A stretch of DNA of 64,000 nt from Pinisolibacter aquiterrae (GTDB taxonomy: Bacteria; Pseudomonadota; Alphaproteobacteria; Rhizobiales; Ancalomicrobiaceae): contig NZ_JAFNIH010000058.1 of NCBI RefSeq assembly GCF_019160155.1, forward strand, positions 1-64,000, written 5' to 3'. Shown one piece after another: positions 37,654 through 46,178 of this stretch. The notes beneath the pieces are model-generated. The model was not told the DNA's origin. It saw nothing but the letters and a program-made list of their open reading frames with translations, and searched no databases. The stretch's first letter is position 1. Each line of letters begins with the position of its first letter. The position numbers were made by a program, and so were the translations under genes.

Positions 37654-38367
37654 ATGACCGAGACGGGTGACTTCATCCGCCGGGATCGGGGACGGCATCC
37701 GCCGGCCTTCACGCCCGGTTACAAGACGAGCGTGCTGCGCTCGCCCAAATGCGCGCTGGTGTCCTTGGAACAGGGCCCCGGCGAGAAGGCCGGGCCGGTG
37801 TTCCCGCGCTCGATGCTGGCGCCGCTCGACAACGACCTGATCCGCAATTTCGGGACCGGCGGCGAGGCGATCGGCGAACGCATCGTGGTTCACGGGCGTG
37901 TGCTCGACGAATGCGGCCGTCCGGTCCGCAACACTCTGATCGAGGTCTGGCAGGCCAATGCCGGCGGTCGCTATCGTCACAAGAACGACGGCTATCTCGC
38001 CCCGCTCGACCCCAATTTCGGCGGCTCGGGCCGCTGCATGACCGACGACGAGGGGCGCTATTTCTTCCGCACCATCCGTCCCGGCCCCTATCCCTGGCGC
38101 AACAACGGCTCCGACTGGCGCCCGGCCCACATCCACTTCTCGCTCTTCGGCGAGGCCTTCGTCCAGCGGCTGATCTCGCAGTTCTATTTCGAGGGCGACC
38201 CGCTCATCGCCAAGTGCCCGATCGTCAACACGATTCCCGATCCGGCCGCGCGCGAGGCGCTGATCGCCCGCCTCGACCTCGCCCAGCAGATGCCCTTCGA
38301 CGCGCTCGCCTATCGCTTCGACATCGTGCTGCGCGGTCGCCGCCAGACCTTCTTCGAAAATCTGTGA
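37654..38367 (+). CDS. pcaH: Protocatechuate 3,4-dioxygenase beta subunit
   Basis: PcaH carries the catalytic Fe(III) that cleaves protocatechuate between the hydroxyls to 3-carboxymuconate. The 237-residue protein keeps the four iron ligands at the expected spacing: Y107, Y146 (GPYPWRNN), H159 and H161 ([10 protein letters not shown]). It also has the beta-chain blocks [18 protein letters not shown] and FYFEGDPLI. It lies 21 bases after pcaC and 14 bases before pcaG. Confidence 0.96.
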   Translation: MTETGDFIRRDRGRHPPAFTPGYKTSVLRSPKCALVSLEQGPGEKAGPVFPRSMLAPLDNDLIRNFGTGGEAIGERIVVHGRVLDECGRPVRNTLIEVWQANAGGRYRHKNDGYLAPLDPNFGGSGRCMTDDEGRYFFRTIRPGPYPWRNNGSDWRPAHIHFSLFGEAFVQRLISQFYFEGDPLIAKCPIVNTIPDPAAREALIARLDLAQQMPFDALAYRFDIVLRGRRQTFFENL

Positions 38368-38381
38368 GGGGAGGGGAGATC

Positions 38382-38972
38382 ATGCCCGTCGAATATCTGA
38401 AGGAAACCCCCTCCCAGACCGGGGGTCCCTACGTCCACATCGGAACCATGCCGGCGGTGGCGGGACTTCCCGTCCGCAGCCAGGAGACCCTCTCCGTTCT
38501 CGCCGGCGCCACCACGCCGGGTGAGCGCATCCGCATCGAGGGCGTCGTCTGGGACGGCTCCGGCCATCCGGTCAAGGACGCCCTGGTCGAGCTCTGGCAG
38601 GCCGATTCCACCGGCTCGCATCACGCCGAGGGCTTCTCCGGCTTCGGCCGCGCCGCCGCCGACTTCGCCACCGGCGAATGGTCCTTCGAGACGGTCAAGC
38701 CCGGCTCGCTGCCCTGGCGCGACGGTCGCCCCCAGGCGCCCCACGTCTCGATCCTGATCTTCGCGCGCGGCATCAACATCCATCTGCACACGCGGATGTA
38801 TTTCGCCGACGAGAGCGCCGCCAACGCCGAGGATCCGGTGCTGCGCTCGATCGAACAGGTCGGCCGCCGCGCCACCCTGGTCGCCGAGCGTACCCGCAAG
38901 AACGGCGTTCCGACCTATCGCTTCGACATCCGCCTCCAGGGCGATGCCGAGACGGTGTTCTTCGACATGTGA
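38382..38972 (+). CDS. pcaG: Protocatechuate 3,4-dioxygenase alpha subunit
   Basis: The 196-residue alpha subunit pairs with PcaH and shapes the active-site pocket. It starts MPVEYLKETPSQTGGPYVHIG and has ALVELWQADSTG and PHVSILIFARGINIHLHTRMYF, characteristic of PcaG. It lacks the full iron-ligand set, as expected. GAGGGGAG is upstream of the ATG. It is the last gene of the pca run and is followed by a hairpin. Confidence 0.95.
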   Translation: MPVEYLKETPSQTGGPYVHIGTMPAVAGLPVRSQETLSVLAGATTPGERIRIEGVVWDGSGHPVKDALVELWQADSTGSHHAEGFSGFGRAAADFATGEWSFETVKPGSLPWRDGRPQAPHVSILIFARGINIHLHTRMYFADESAANAEDPVLRSIEQVGRRATLVAERTRKNGVPTYRFDIRLQGDAETVFFDM

Positions 38973-38981
38973 GGAAAACGC

Positions 38982-39005
38982 CCCCGCGCGAGCGATCGCG
39001 CGGGG
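38982..39005 (+). terminator. Hairpin terminator after pcaG
   Basis: CCCCGCGCGA (38982–38991) pairs with TCGCGCGGGG (38996–39005) around GCGA and is followed by the pyrimidine-rich CTCCTCTTC. It separates the pca operon from pheS. Confidence 0.65.
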
Positions 39006-39106
39006 CTCCTCTTCGCCGCGCGGGCGACGCACACCTTTCCCAACCGGCGAAATCTGGCTAGAAGTGCGGTCGATTTTCCCTCGACGCATCTCGGAAGCCG
39101 GATCCC

Positions 39107-40189
39107 ATGAGCGACATCGACGATCTCGAACTCTCCCTGAGCGCCGCCATCGCGGCCGCCACCGACGAGGCCGCCCTCGAGGCCGTCCGCGTCGGCGCGC
39201 TCGGCAAGAAGGGGTCGGTCTCCGAACTGCTGAAGTCGCTCGGCGCCATGAGCCCCGAGGACCGCAAGACCCGCGGCGCCGAGATCAACGGCCTCAAGGA
39301 CCGCGTCGGCGAGGCGCTGACCGCCCGCAAGGCCGTGCTGAAGGCCGCCGCCCTCACCGCCCGGCTCGCCGCCGAGACCGTCGACGTGACGCTGCCCTTG
39401 TGGTCGTCGCCCGCCAACGAGGGCCGCGTCCACCCGATCTCTCAAGTGACCGACGAACTGACCGCGATCTTCGCCGACATGGGCTTCGCCGTTGCGGAAG
39501 GGCCGGACGTCGAGAGCGATTTCTACAACTTCACCGCCTTGAACTTCCCCGAGGGCCATCCCGCCCGCGAGATGCACGACACGTTCTTCTTCCAGCCCAA
39601 GGCCGACGGCACCCGCCGGCTGCTCCGCACCCACACCTCGCCGGTGCAGGTCCGCACCATGCTGAGCCAGAAGCCGCCGATCCGCATCATCGCGCCCGGC
39701 CGCACCTATCGCTGCGACTCGGATCAGACCCACACGCCGATGTTCCACCAGGTCGAGGGTCTCGTCATCGACAAGACCTCGACCATCGGCACGCTGAAAT
39801 GGGTGCTCGAGGAGTTCTGCAAGAGCTTCTTCGAGGTCGAGAGCGTCGAGATGCGCTTCCGCCCGTCGTTCTTCCCCTTCACCGAGCCGTCGATGGAGGT
39901 CGACATCCGCTGCGATCGGTCCGGCCCGGAGATCAAGTTCGGCGAGGGCGACGACTGGCTGGAGATCCTCGGCTGCGGCATGGTTCATCCGAACGTGCTT
40001 CGGAACTGCGGCCTCGATCCGGACGAGTATCAGGGTTTCGCCTTCGGCATGGGCATCGACCGCATCGCCATGCTGAAATACGGCATGCCGGACCTGCGCG
40101 CCTTCTTCGACGCCGACGTGCGCTGGCTGAAGCACTACGGCTTCCGCCCGCTCGACCTGCCGACGCTGTTCGGTGGCCTCAGCGCCTGA
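39107..40189 (+). CDS. pheS: Phenylalanyl-tRNA synthetase alpha subunit
   Basis: PheS holds the aminoacylation site of the (alpha-beta)2 enzyme charging tRNA-Phe. The 360-residue protein has an N-terminal coiled-coil region and the class II motifs [14 protein letters not shown] (motif 2 region), [17 protein letters not shown] and [18 protein letters not shown] (motif 3). Length is normal. pheT follows after 67 bases. Confidence 0.97.
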   Translation: MSDIDDLELSLSAAIAAATDEAALEAVRVGALGKKGSVSELLKSLGAMSPEDRKTRGAEINGLKDRVGEALTARKAVLKAAALTARLAAETVDVTLPLWSSPANEGRVHPISQVTDELTAIFADMGFAVAEGPDVESDFYNFTALNFPEGHPAREMHDTFFFQPKADGTRRLLRTHTSPVQVRTMLSQKPPIRIIAPGRTYRCDSDQTHTPMFHQVEGLVIDKTSTIGTLKWVLEEFCKSFFEVESVEMRFRPSFFPFTEPSMEVDIRCDRSGPEIKFGEGDDWLEILGCGMVHPNVLRNCGLDPDEYQGFAFGMGIDRIAMLKYGMPDLRAFFDADVRWLKHYGFRPLDLPTLFGGLSA

Positions 40190-40256
40190 TTTCTCGACCC
40201 TCGCTTTCACCGTGGCCGCGCGCCTCGCGCTGCGGCCGGAGATCCGGACCGATCCC

Positions 40257-42680
40257 ATGAAGTTCACCCTCTCCTGGCTCAAGGATCACCTCGAAACCGA
40301 GGCCTCGCTCGACGAGATCGTCGAGACGCTGACCCGCGTCGGTCTCGAGGTCGACGGCGTCGAGAACAAGGGCGCGGCGCTCCGGCCCTTCGTGGTCGCC
40401 CATGTGATCTCCGCCGTGCAGCACCCCAATGCCGATCGGCTGCGGGTCTGCATGGTCGACGTCGGCGGTCCCGCGCCGATCCAGGTGGTCTGCGGCGCCC
40501 CCAACGCGCGCGCCGGCCTCAAGACCGTGTTCGCCCCCGCCGGGACCTATATTCCCGGCAAGGACATTACGCTCGGTGTCGGCCAGATCCGTGGCGTCGA
40601 GAGCCACGGCATGATGTGCTCGGCCGCCGAGCTCGAGATCTCCGAGGATCACGACGGCATCATCGAACTGGCCACGGACGCCCCGGTCGGCGCGGCTTAC
40701 GTCGACTTCGCCGACCTCGACGATCCCGTGATCGACGTCTCGCTGACCCCGAACCGGGCCGACTGCACCGGCGTGCGCGGCATCGCCCGCGATCTCGCCG
40801 CCGCCGGCCTCGGCACGATGAAGCCCGACGTCGTCCGCAAGACCCCCGGCCGCTACGCCTCGCCGATCTCGGTCTCGCTCGATTTCGCGGACGATGAACT
40901 CGTCGCCTGCCCGGCCTTCCACGGCCGCTACGTCCGTGGCGTGAAGAACGGCCCGTCGCCGGAGTGGATGCAGCGCCGCCTCCTGGCGATCGGCCTGCGT
41001 CCGATCTCGGCCCTGGTCGACATGACCAACTACGTCTCGATCGATCGCGGCCGTCCGCTCCACGTCTTCGACGCGAAGAAGCTGACCGGGAACATCCACG
41101 CCCGTTACGGCAAGACCGGCGAGAGTCTCGAGGCCCTCGACGGCAAGACCTATGCCCTCGACGAGCGCATGTGCGTCATCGCCGACGACGCCGGCCCGCT
41201 CGGCCTCGGCGGCATCATGGGCGGTGAGCCCTCCGGCTGCTCGGAGGAGACCACCGACGTCTTCATCGAATGCGCCTGGTTCGACCCGGCCAAGACCGCC
41301 GAGACCGGCCGCCGCACCGGCATCGTCTCGGACGCGCGCTATCGCTTCGAGCGCGGCGTCGATCCCGCCGCCCTCGAGAACGGCATGGACTACGCCACCC
41401 AGCTGGTGCTCGATCTGTGCGGCGGCGAGCCCTCGCACGTGGTCGCCGTCGGCGAGGCGCCGATCGCCGACACGGTGATCGAATTCCCGCTTTCGGAGGT
41501 GAAGCGCCTGACCGGCCTCGACCTCCACCGCGCCGAGATCCGCGAGATCCTGGAGAAGCTCGGCTTCTTCGTGGTCGCGCCCGAGGAGGGCGTGTTCCGC
41601 GTCGCGGTTCCCTCCTGGCGCGCCGACGTCACCCAGAAGGCGGACCTCGTCGAGGAGGTGATGCGCATCCACGGGCTCGGCAACGTCGTCTCCACACCGC
41701 TCGAGGCGACCGGCACCGTCGGCGCCAAGGTACTGACGCCGCTCCAGATCCGCCGCTCCAAGGCGCGCCGCGTGCTCGCCACCCGGACGATGCTCGAGGC
41801 GGTCACCTGGTCCTTCGTCTCGAAGCGCGAGGCCGAGCACTTCGGCGGCGGCGCGGCCGAACTGGCGCTCGCCAACCCGATCGCCTCCGACCTCTCCGAC
41901 ATGCGCCCGTCGCTGATGCCCGGACTGATGGCCGCCGTCGGTCGCAATCTCAAGCGCGGCATGGCCGACGTCGCCCTGTTCGAGGTCGGTCAGGTCTTCA
42001 AGGGCGATCGCCCCGAGGATCAGCGCCAGGAAGTGGTGGGTCTGCGCCACGGCACCGCCCAGTCCGCCGGATCCGGCCGGCACTGGCTCGGCGCCGCCGG
42101 CCCGGTCGGCTGGACCGTCGCCAAGGCCGACGCGCTCGCGGTTCTCGAGGCCCTCGGCGTCGCCGTCGATCGGCTCCAGATCGCGCGCACCGCGCCCGCC
42201 TGGTATCACCCCGGCCGCTCCGGCACGCTCCAGATGGGGCCGCAGAACGTGCTCGCCCATTTCGGCGAGATCCACCCGGCGACGCTCGAGGCGATGGACG
42301 TCTCCGCGCCGCTGGTCGGCTTCCAGGTCTATCTCGACGCGATCCCCGAGCCCAAGGCCAAGCCCACCAAGTCCAAGGGCGCGCTGGTCCTGCCCGAGCT
42401 GATGCCGCTCACCCGCGACTTTGCCTTCGTGGTCGAGGAGAAGGTCGAGGCGGAGAAGATCCTCAAGGCGGTTCGCGGTGCCGACAAGGCGCTGATCACC
42501 GGCGCGAGCGTCTTCGACGTGTTCCGGGGCGCCTCGGTCGGCGAGGGCCGGAAGTCGGTGGCGGTGGCGGTGACGCTGCAGCCGGTCCAGGCGACGCTGA
42601 CCGACAAGGATCTCGAGGCGGTCGCCGCCAAGATCGTCGCGGCCGTGGCCAAGGCGACCGGCGCGACGCTGCGGAGCTGA
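40257..42680 (+). CDS. pheT: Phenylalanyl-tRNA synthetase beta subunit
   Basis: The 807-residue beta subunit starts MKFTLSWLKDHLETEASLDE. It has the tRNA-binding/EMAP-like domain (HPNADRLRVCMVDVG), the B3/B4 editing region, B5 (RLTGLDLHRAEIREILEKLG), a catalytic-like core and the C-terminal anticodon-binding domain (FDVFRGASVGEGRKSVAVAV). Length fits the family. The upstream in-frame extension to 40173 runs into pheS and is not used. Confidence 0.97.
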   Translation: MKFTLSWLKDHLETEASLDEIVETLTRVGLEVDGVENKGAALRPFVVAHVISAVQHPNADRLRVCMVDVGGPAPIQVVCGAPNARAGLKTVFAPAGTYIPGKDITLGVGQIRGVESHGMMCSAAELEISEDHDGIIELATDAPVGAAYVDFADLDDPVIDVSLTPNRADCTGVRGIARDLAAAGLGTMKPDVVRKTPGRYASPISVSLDFADDELVACPAFHGRYVRGVKNGPSPEWMQRRLLAIGLRPISALVDMTNYVSIDRGRPLHVFDAKKLTGNIHARYGKTGESLEALDGKTYALDERMCVIADDAGPLGLGGIMGGEPSGCSEETTDVFIECAWFDPAKTAETGRRTGIVSDARYRFERGVDPAALENGMDYATQLVLDLCGGEPSHVVAVGEAPIADTVIEFPLSEVKRLTGLDLHRAEIREILEKLGFFVVAPEEGVFRVAVPSWRADVTQKADLVEEVMRIHGLGNVVSTPLEATGTVGAKVLTPLQIRRSKARRVLATRTMLEAVTWSFVSKREAEHFGGGAAELALANPIASDLSDMRPSLMPGLMAAVGRNLKRGMADVALFEVGQVFKGDRPEDQRQEVVGLRHGTAQSAGSGRHWLGAAGPVGWTVAKADALAVLEALGVAVDRLQIARTAPAWYHPGRSGTLQMGPQNVLAHFGEIHPATLEAMDVSAPLVGFQVYLDAIPEPKAKPTKSKGALVLPELMPLTRDFAFVVEEKVEAEKILKAVRGADKALITGASVFDVFRGASVGEGRKSVAVAVTLQPVQATLTDKDLEAVAAKIVAAVAKATGATLRS

Positions 42681-42702
42681 GATCGATCCGTCCCTGAGAG
42701 TC

Positions 42703-42729
42703 CGAAACGGCGCCATGGGCGCCGTTTCG
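42703..42729 (+). terminator. Hairpin terminator after pheT
   Basis: CGAAACGGCGCC (42703–42714) and GGCGCCGTTTCG (42718–42729) form a perfect 12-base stem with an ATG loop. No long T-run follows. Confidence 0.65.
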
Positions 42730-42800
42730 CGTATCGAGGCCACGGCGATCGCGACCGCACGCGAGATCCGGATGCGGCGGCGCCTGAACGAGCCGCGCGT

Positions 42801-42835
42801 CCCCCCTCCCCTGAGGGGAGGGGTCGGGGGTGGGG
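42801..42835. repeat. GC-rich palindromic repeat, copy 1 of an inverted pair
   Basis: CCCCTCCCCTGAGGGGAGGGG followed by TCGGGGGTGGGG forms a hairpin with a tail. Its reverse complement matches the element at 42987–43029. The pair brackets 151 bases of sequence with no gene. Together they occupy much of the 456-base pheT–polA gap. Confidence 0.6.
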
Positions 42836-42986
42836 TTCAACCCGTCGACGGACACGGTATCGCGCATCCGGAGTGGAGCCCGGTCCATGACCACGCGCGC
42901 CCCGTGCGATCGTCCCGCCGTCGAAGTGCGAGGCGGGCGGTGTCCTGCTCGTCGTCGATGGTGGGCGTTCAGACCGTCATCGCTTC

Positions 42987-43029
42987 ACCCCACCCCTGCC
43001 CCTCCCCCGAGGGGAGGGGTTCGAGGGGT
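42987..43029. repeat. GC-rich palindromic repeat, copy 2 (inverted)
   Basis: CCCCACCCCTGCCCCTCCCC followed by CGAGGGGAGGGG repeats copy 1 in opposite orientation. Two such hairpins facing each other resemble a REPIN-type doublet. No RAYT transposase gene is in the window. Confidence 0.6.
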
Positions 43030-43136
43030 GCTCCGATGGCTCGATGACGATCGCCTGCGCCGCCCGACGCGCATTCCCCGGGGAGGAGCGCGATCCGTGC
43101 TTGTCCCGCCGCCCGGGGCCGCTACGATGCCGCCCC

Positions 43137-46100
43137 ATGAACACGAGCCTCCCCAACGGCGCCCAGGCGCGTCCGATCCGAGCCGGCGACCATCTCTTCC
43201 TGGTCGACGGATCGTCCTACATCTTCCGCGCCTATCACGCCTTGCCGCCGCTGACGCGCAAGTCCGACGGCGTGCCGGTCGGCGCCGTCTCCGGCTTCTG
43301 CAACATGCTGTTCCGCCTGTTGAAGGAGGCCAAGAAGACCGGCGCCGGGGTCGAGCCGACCCATCTCGCGGTGATCTTCGACGCCTCCGGCGTGACCTTC
43401 CGCAACGAGATCTATGATCTCTACAAGGCCCATCGCCCGGAGGCGCCGGAGGATCTGAGGCCCCAGTTCGGCCTGATCCGCGAGGCGACCCGCGCCTTCA
43501 ACGTCGCCTGCGTCGAGCAGATCGGCTACGAGGCCGACGACCTCATCGCCACCTATGTGACCCAGGCCCGCGCCGCCGGCGCCGACGTCACCATCGTCGC
43601 CTCCGACAAGGATCTGATGCAGCTGATCGAGCCGGGCGTCGTGATGCTCGACACGATGAAGGACAAGCGCATCGGCGAGGCCGAGGTGCTCGAGAAGTTC
43701 GGCGTCGTGCCCACCAAGGTGGTCGACGTCCAGGCGCTCGCCGGCGATCCCGTCGACAACGTCCCCGGCATCCCCGGCATCGGCGTGAAGACGGCGGCGC
43801 AGTTGATCAACGAGTTCGGCGACGTCGAGACGCTTCTCTCCCGCGCCACCGAGATCAAGCAGCCGAAGCGGCGCCAGTCGCTGATCGATCACGCCGACGC
43901 CGCGCGGATCTCCCTGAAGCTGGTCACGCTCGATCGCGCCGTGCCGGTCGAGACCCCGGTCGAGGATCTCGCCGTCGCCGAGATCGACGGTCCGCGCCTC
44001 GTCGCCTTCCTCAAGGCGATGGAATTCGGCTCGCTCACCCGCCGCGTCGCCGAGGCGACCGGCGCGGTGGCCGAGGCGATCGATCCGGCGACCGTGCCGG
44101 TCACCCATTGGCCGCCCGCGAGCGCCGGGGGAGAGGCGTCCACGCCCGCGCCCGAGGTGGGCGGAGATCCCGCTCCCGCGACCGCCGTCACCGAGGCCGC
44201 GAAGCCGACTGCCGCGACCGCCGCCCCGCGCCCCGCGTCGGGCGATCCGGCCGGCGCGGCCACAGTCGTCGGCACGCCCACGGCCCTCGCCGCCGCGCGC
44301 GCCGCCGAGGCCCGCGCCCCGATCGACACCAGCGCCTACGAGACCGTCTCGACCCTCGAACGTCTTCAGGAATGGATCGAGGAGGCGCGCGCCGCCGGCC
44401 TCGTCGCCTTCGACACCGAAACCACTTCGCTCGACGCGCTCCAGGCCGAGATCGTCGGCTTCAGCCTCGCCACCGCGCCCGGCCGCGCCTGCTACGTGCC
44501 CCTGGCGCACCGTTCCGGCGGCGGCGGTCTCTTCGACGACGGATTGACCGAGGGCCAGATCCCCGTCCGCGACGCGCTCGCCGCCCTCGGGCCGCTCCTC
44601 GCCGATCCGTCCGTGCTGAAGATCGGCCAGAACCTCAAATACGACGCGCTCATCGTCGCCCGTCACGGACTGACCATCGCGAATTTCGACGATACGATGC
44701 TGATCTCCTACGCGCTCGACGCCGGGCGCGGTGGTCACGGAATGGACGAACTGTCGAAGAAGTGGCTCGGCCACACCCCGATCGCCTACAAGGAGGTGAC
44801 CGGCACCGGCAAGGCGGCGGTGACCTTCGACCGCGTCGCCATCGACAAGGCGACCGCCTATGCCGCCGAGGACGCCGACGTCACCTTACGCCTGTGGCGC
44901 CTCCTGAAGCCGCGTCTGGCGGCGGAGGGGCTCACCACCGTCTACGAGACGCTGGAGCGCCCCTTGGTGCCGGTGATCGCCGAGATGGAGAAGCGCGGCA
45001 TCGCCATCGATCGGCAGATGCTGTCGCGCCTCTCCGGAGACTTTGCGCAGGGCATGGCCCGGCTCGAGGCCGAGATCGAGGAACTCGCCGGCGAACCCTT
45101 CAACGTCGGCTCACCGAAGCAATTGGGCGAGATCCTGTTCGGCAAGCTCGGCCTGCCCGCCCCGAAGAAGACCGCCACCGGCGCCTTCGCCACCGGCGCC
45201 GACGTGCTGGAAGACCTCGCCGCCCAGGGCCACGAACTTCCGAGGAAGGTCCTCGACTGGCGCCAGATCGCCAAGCTCAAGTCGACCTATACCGACGCGC
45301 TGCCGGGCTTCGAGAACCCCGAGACGAAGCGCGTCCACACCTCCTTCGCGCTCGCCGCCACGACGACCGGGCGTCTCTCGTCGTCGGAGCCCAACGTCCA
45401 GAACATCCCGGTGCGCACCGAGGAGGGTCGCAAGATCCGCCGCGCCTTCGTCGCGACCCCGGGCAACCGGCTGATCTCGGCCGACTACAGCCAGATCGAA
45501 CTGCGCGTGCTCGCCCATATCGCCGAGGTACCGACCCTGCGGCAGGCCTTCGCCGACGGCATCGACATCCATGCGATGACCGCCTCGGAGATGTTCGGGG
45601 TGCCGGTCCAGGGCATGGACCCGATGATCCGCCGCCGCGCCAAGGCGATCAACTTCGGCATCATCTACGGCATCTCCGCCTTCGGCCTCGCCAACCAGCT
45701 CGGCATCGGCCGGGGCGAGGCGGCGGCCTATATCGAGAAATATTTCGAGCGCTTCCCCGGCATCCGCGACTACATGGAGGCCACCAAGCGCGAGGCGCGC
45801 GACAAGGGCTATGTGACGACGCTCTTCGGTCGCCGGGCGCATTATCCCGGCATCGCCGACAAGAACGCCGCCATGCGCGCCTTCAACGAACGCGCCGCGA
45901 TCAACGCGCCGATCCAAGGCTCCGCCGCCGACGTCATCCGCCGCGCCATGATCCGCATGGACGACGCGCTCGCCGACGCCGGCCTCGCCGCGCGCATGTT
46001 GCTCCAGGTCCACGACGAGCTGATCTTCGAGGTGCCCGAAGCGCAAGTCGAGGCGACCATCCCGGTGGTCAAACGCGTGATGGAGGGCGCGGCCGAGCCG

Positions 46101-46169
46101 GCGGTGCGCCTGCGCGTTCCGCTCGTGGTCGACGCCCGCGCGGCGATGAACTGGGACGAGGCACACTGA
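43137..46169 (+). CDS. polA: DNA polymerase I
   Basis: The 1010-residue enzyme has the 5'-3' nuclease domain (1–~300; FLVDGSSYIFRAYHALPPLT, GYEADDLIATY, DNVPGIPGIGVKTAAQLI). A proofreading domain follows with its acidic residues intact (FDTETTSLDAL, YAAEDADVTLRLW). The polymerase domain has DYSQIELRVLAHI, RRRAKAINFGIIYGIS and HDELIFEV. It is longer than the E. coli protein because an Ala/Pro/Thr-rich linker of about 90 residues separates nuclease and proofreading domains. ATG 43137 gives MNTSLPNGAQ; upstream in-frame sequence is atypical. It converges on the acyltransferase gene with only nine bases between. Confidence 0.96.
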   Translation: MNTSLPNGAQARPIRAGDHLFLVDGSSYIFRAYHALPPLTRKSDGVPVGAVSGFCNMLFRLLKEAKKTGAGVEPTHLAVIFDASGVTFRNEIYDLYKAHRPEAPEDLRPQFGLIREATRAFNVACVEQIGYEADDLIATYVTQARAAGADVTIVASDKDLMQLIEPGVVMLDTMKDKRIGEAEVLEKFGVVPTKVVDVQALAGDPVDNVPGIPGIGVKTAAQLINEFGDVETLLSRATEIKQPKRRQSLIDHADAARISLKLVTLDRAVPVETPVEDLAVAEIDGPRLVAFLKAMEFGSLTRRVAEATGAVAEAIDPATVPVTHWPPASAGGEASTPAPEVGGDPAPATAVTEAAKPTAATAAPRPASGDPAGAATVVGTPTALAAARAAEARAPIDTSAYETVSTLERLQEWIEEARAAGLVAFDTETTSLDALQAEIVGFSLATAPGRACYVPLAHRSGGGGLFDDGLTEGQIPVRDALAALGPLLADPSVLKIGQNLKYDALIVARHGLTIANFDDTMLISYALDAGRGGHGMDELSKKWLGHTPIAYKEVTGTGKAAVTFDRVAIDKATAYAAEDADVTLRLWRLLKPRLAAEGLTTVYETLERPLVPVIAEMEKRGIAIDRQMLSRLSGDFAQGMARLEAEIEELAGEPFNVGSPKQLGEILFGKLGLPAPKKTATGAFATGADVLEDLAAQGHELPRKVLDWRQIAKLKSTYTDALPGFENPETKRVHTSFALAATTTGRLSSSEPNVQNIPVRTEEGRKIRRAFVATPGNRLISADYSQIELRVLAHIAEVPTLRQAFADGIDIHAMTASEMFGVPVQGMDPMIRRRAKAINFGIIYGISAFGLANQLGIGRGEAAAYIEKYFERFPGIRDYMEATKREARDKGYVTTLFGRRAHYPGIADKNAAMRAFNERAAINAPIQGSAADVIRRAMIRMDDALADAGLAARMLLQVHDELIFEVPEAQVEATIPVVKRVMEGAAEPAVRLRVPLVVDARAAMNWDEAH

Positions 46170-46178
46170 GGCGCCTCG

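Noticed and set aside
42841-42986. Small gene or tRNA between the two GC-rich repeats
   Set aside because: No cloverleaf, start with ribosome-binding site or codon bias was seen.
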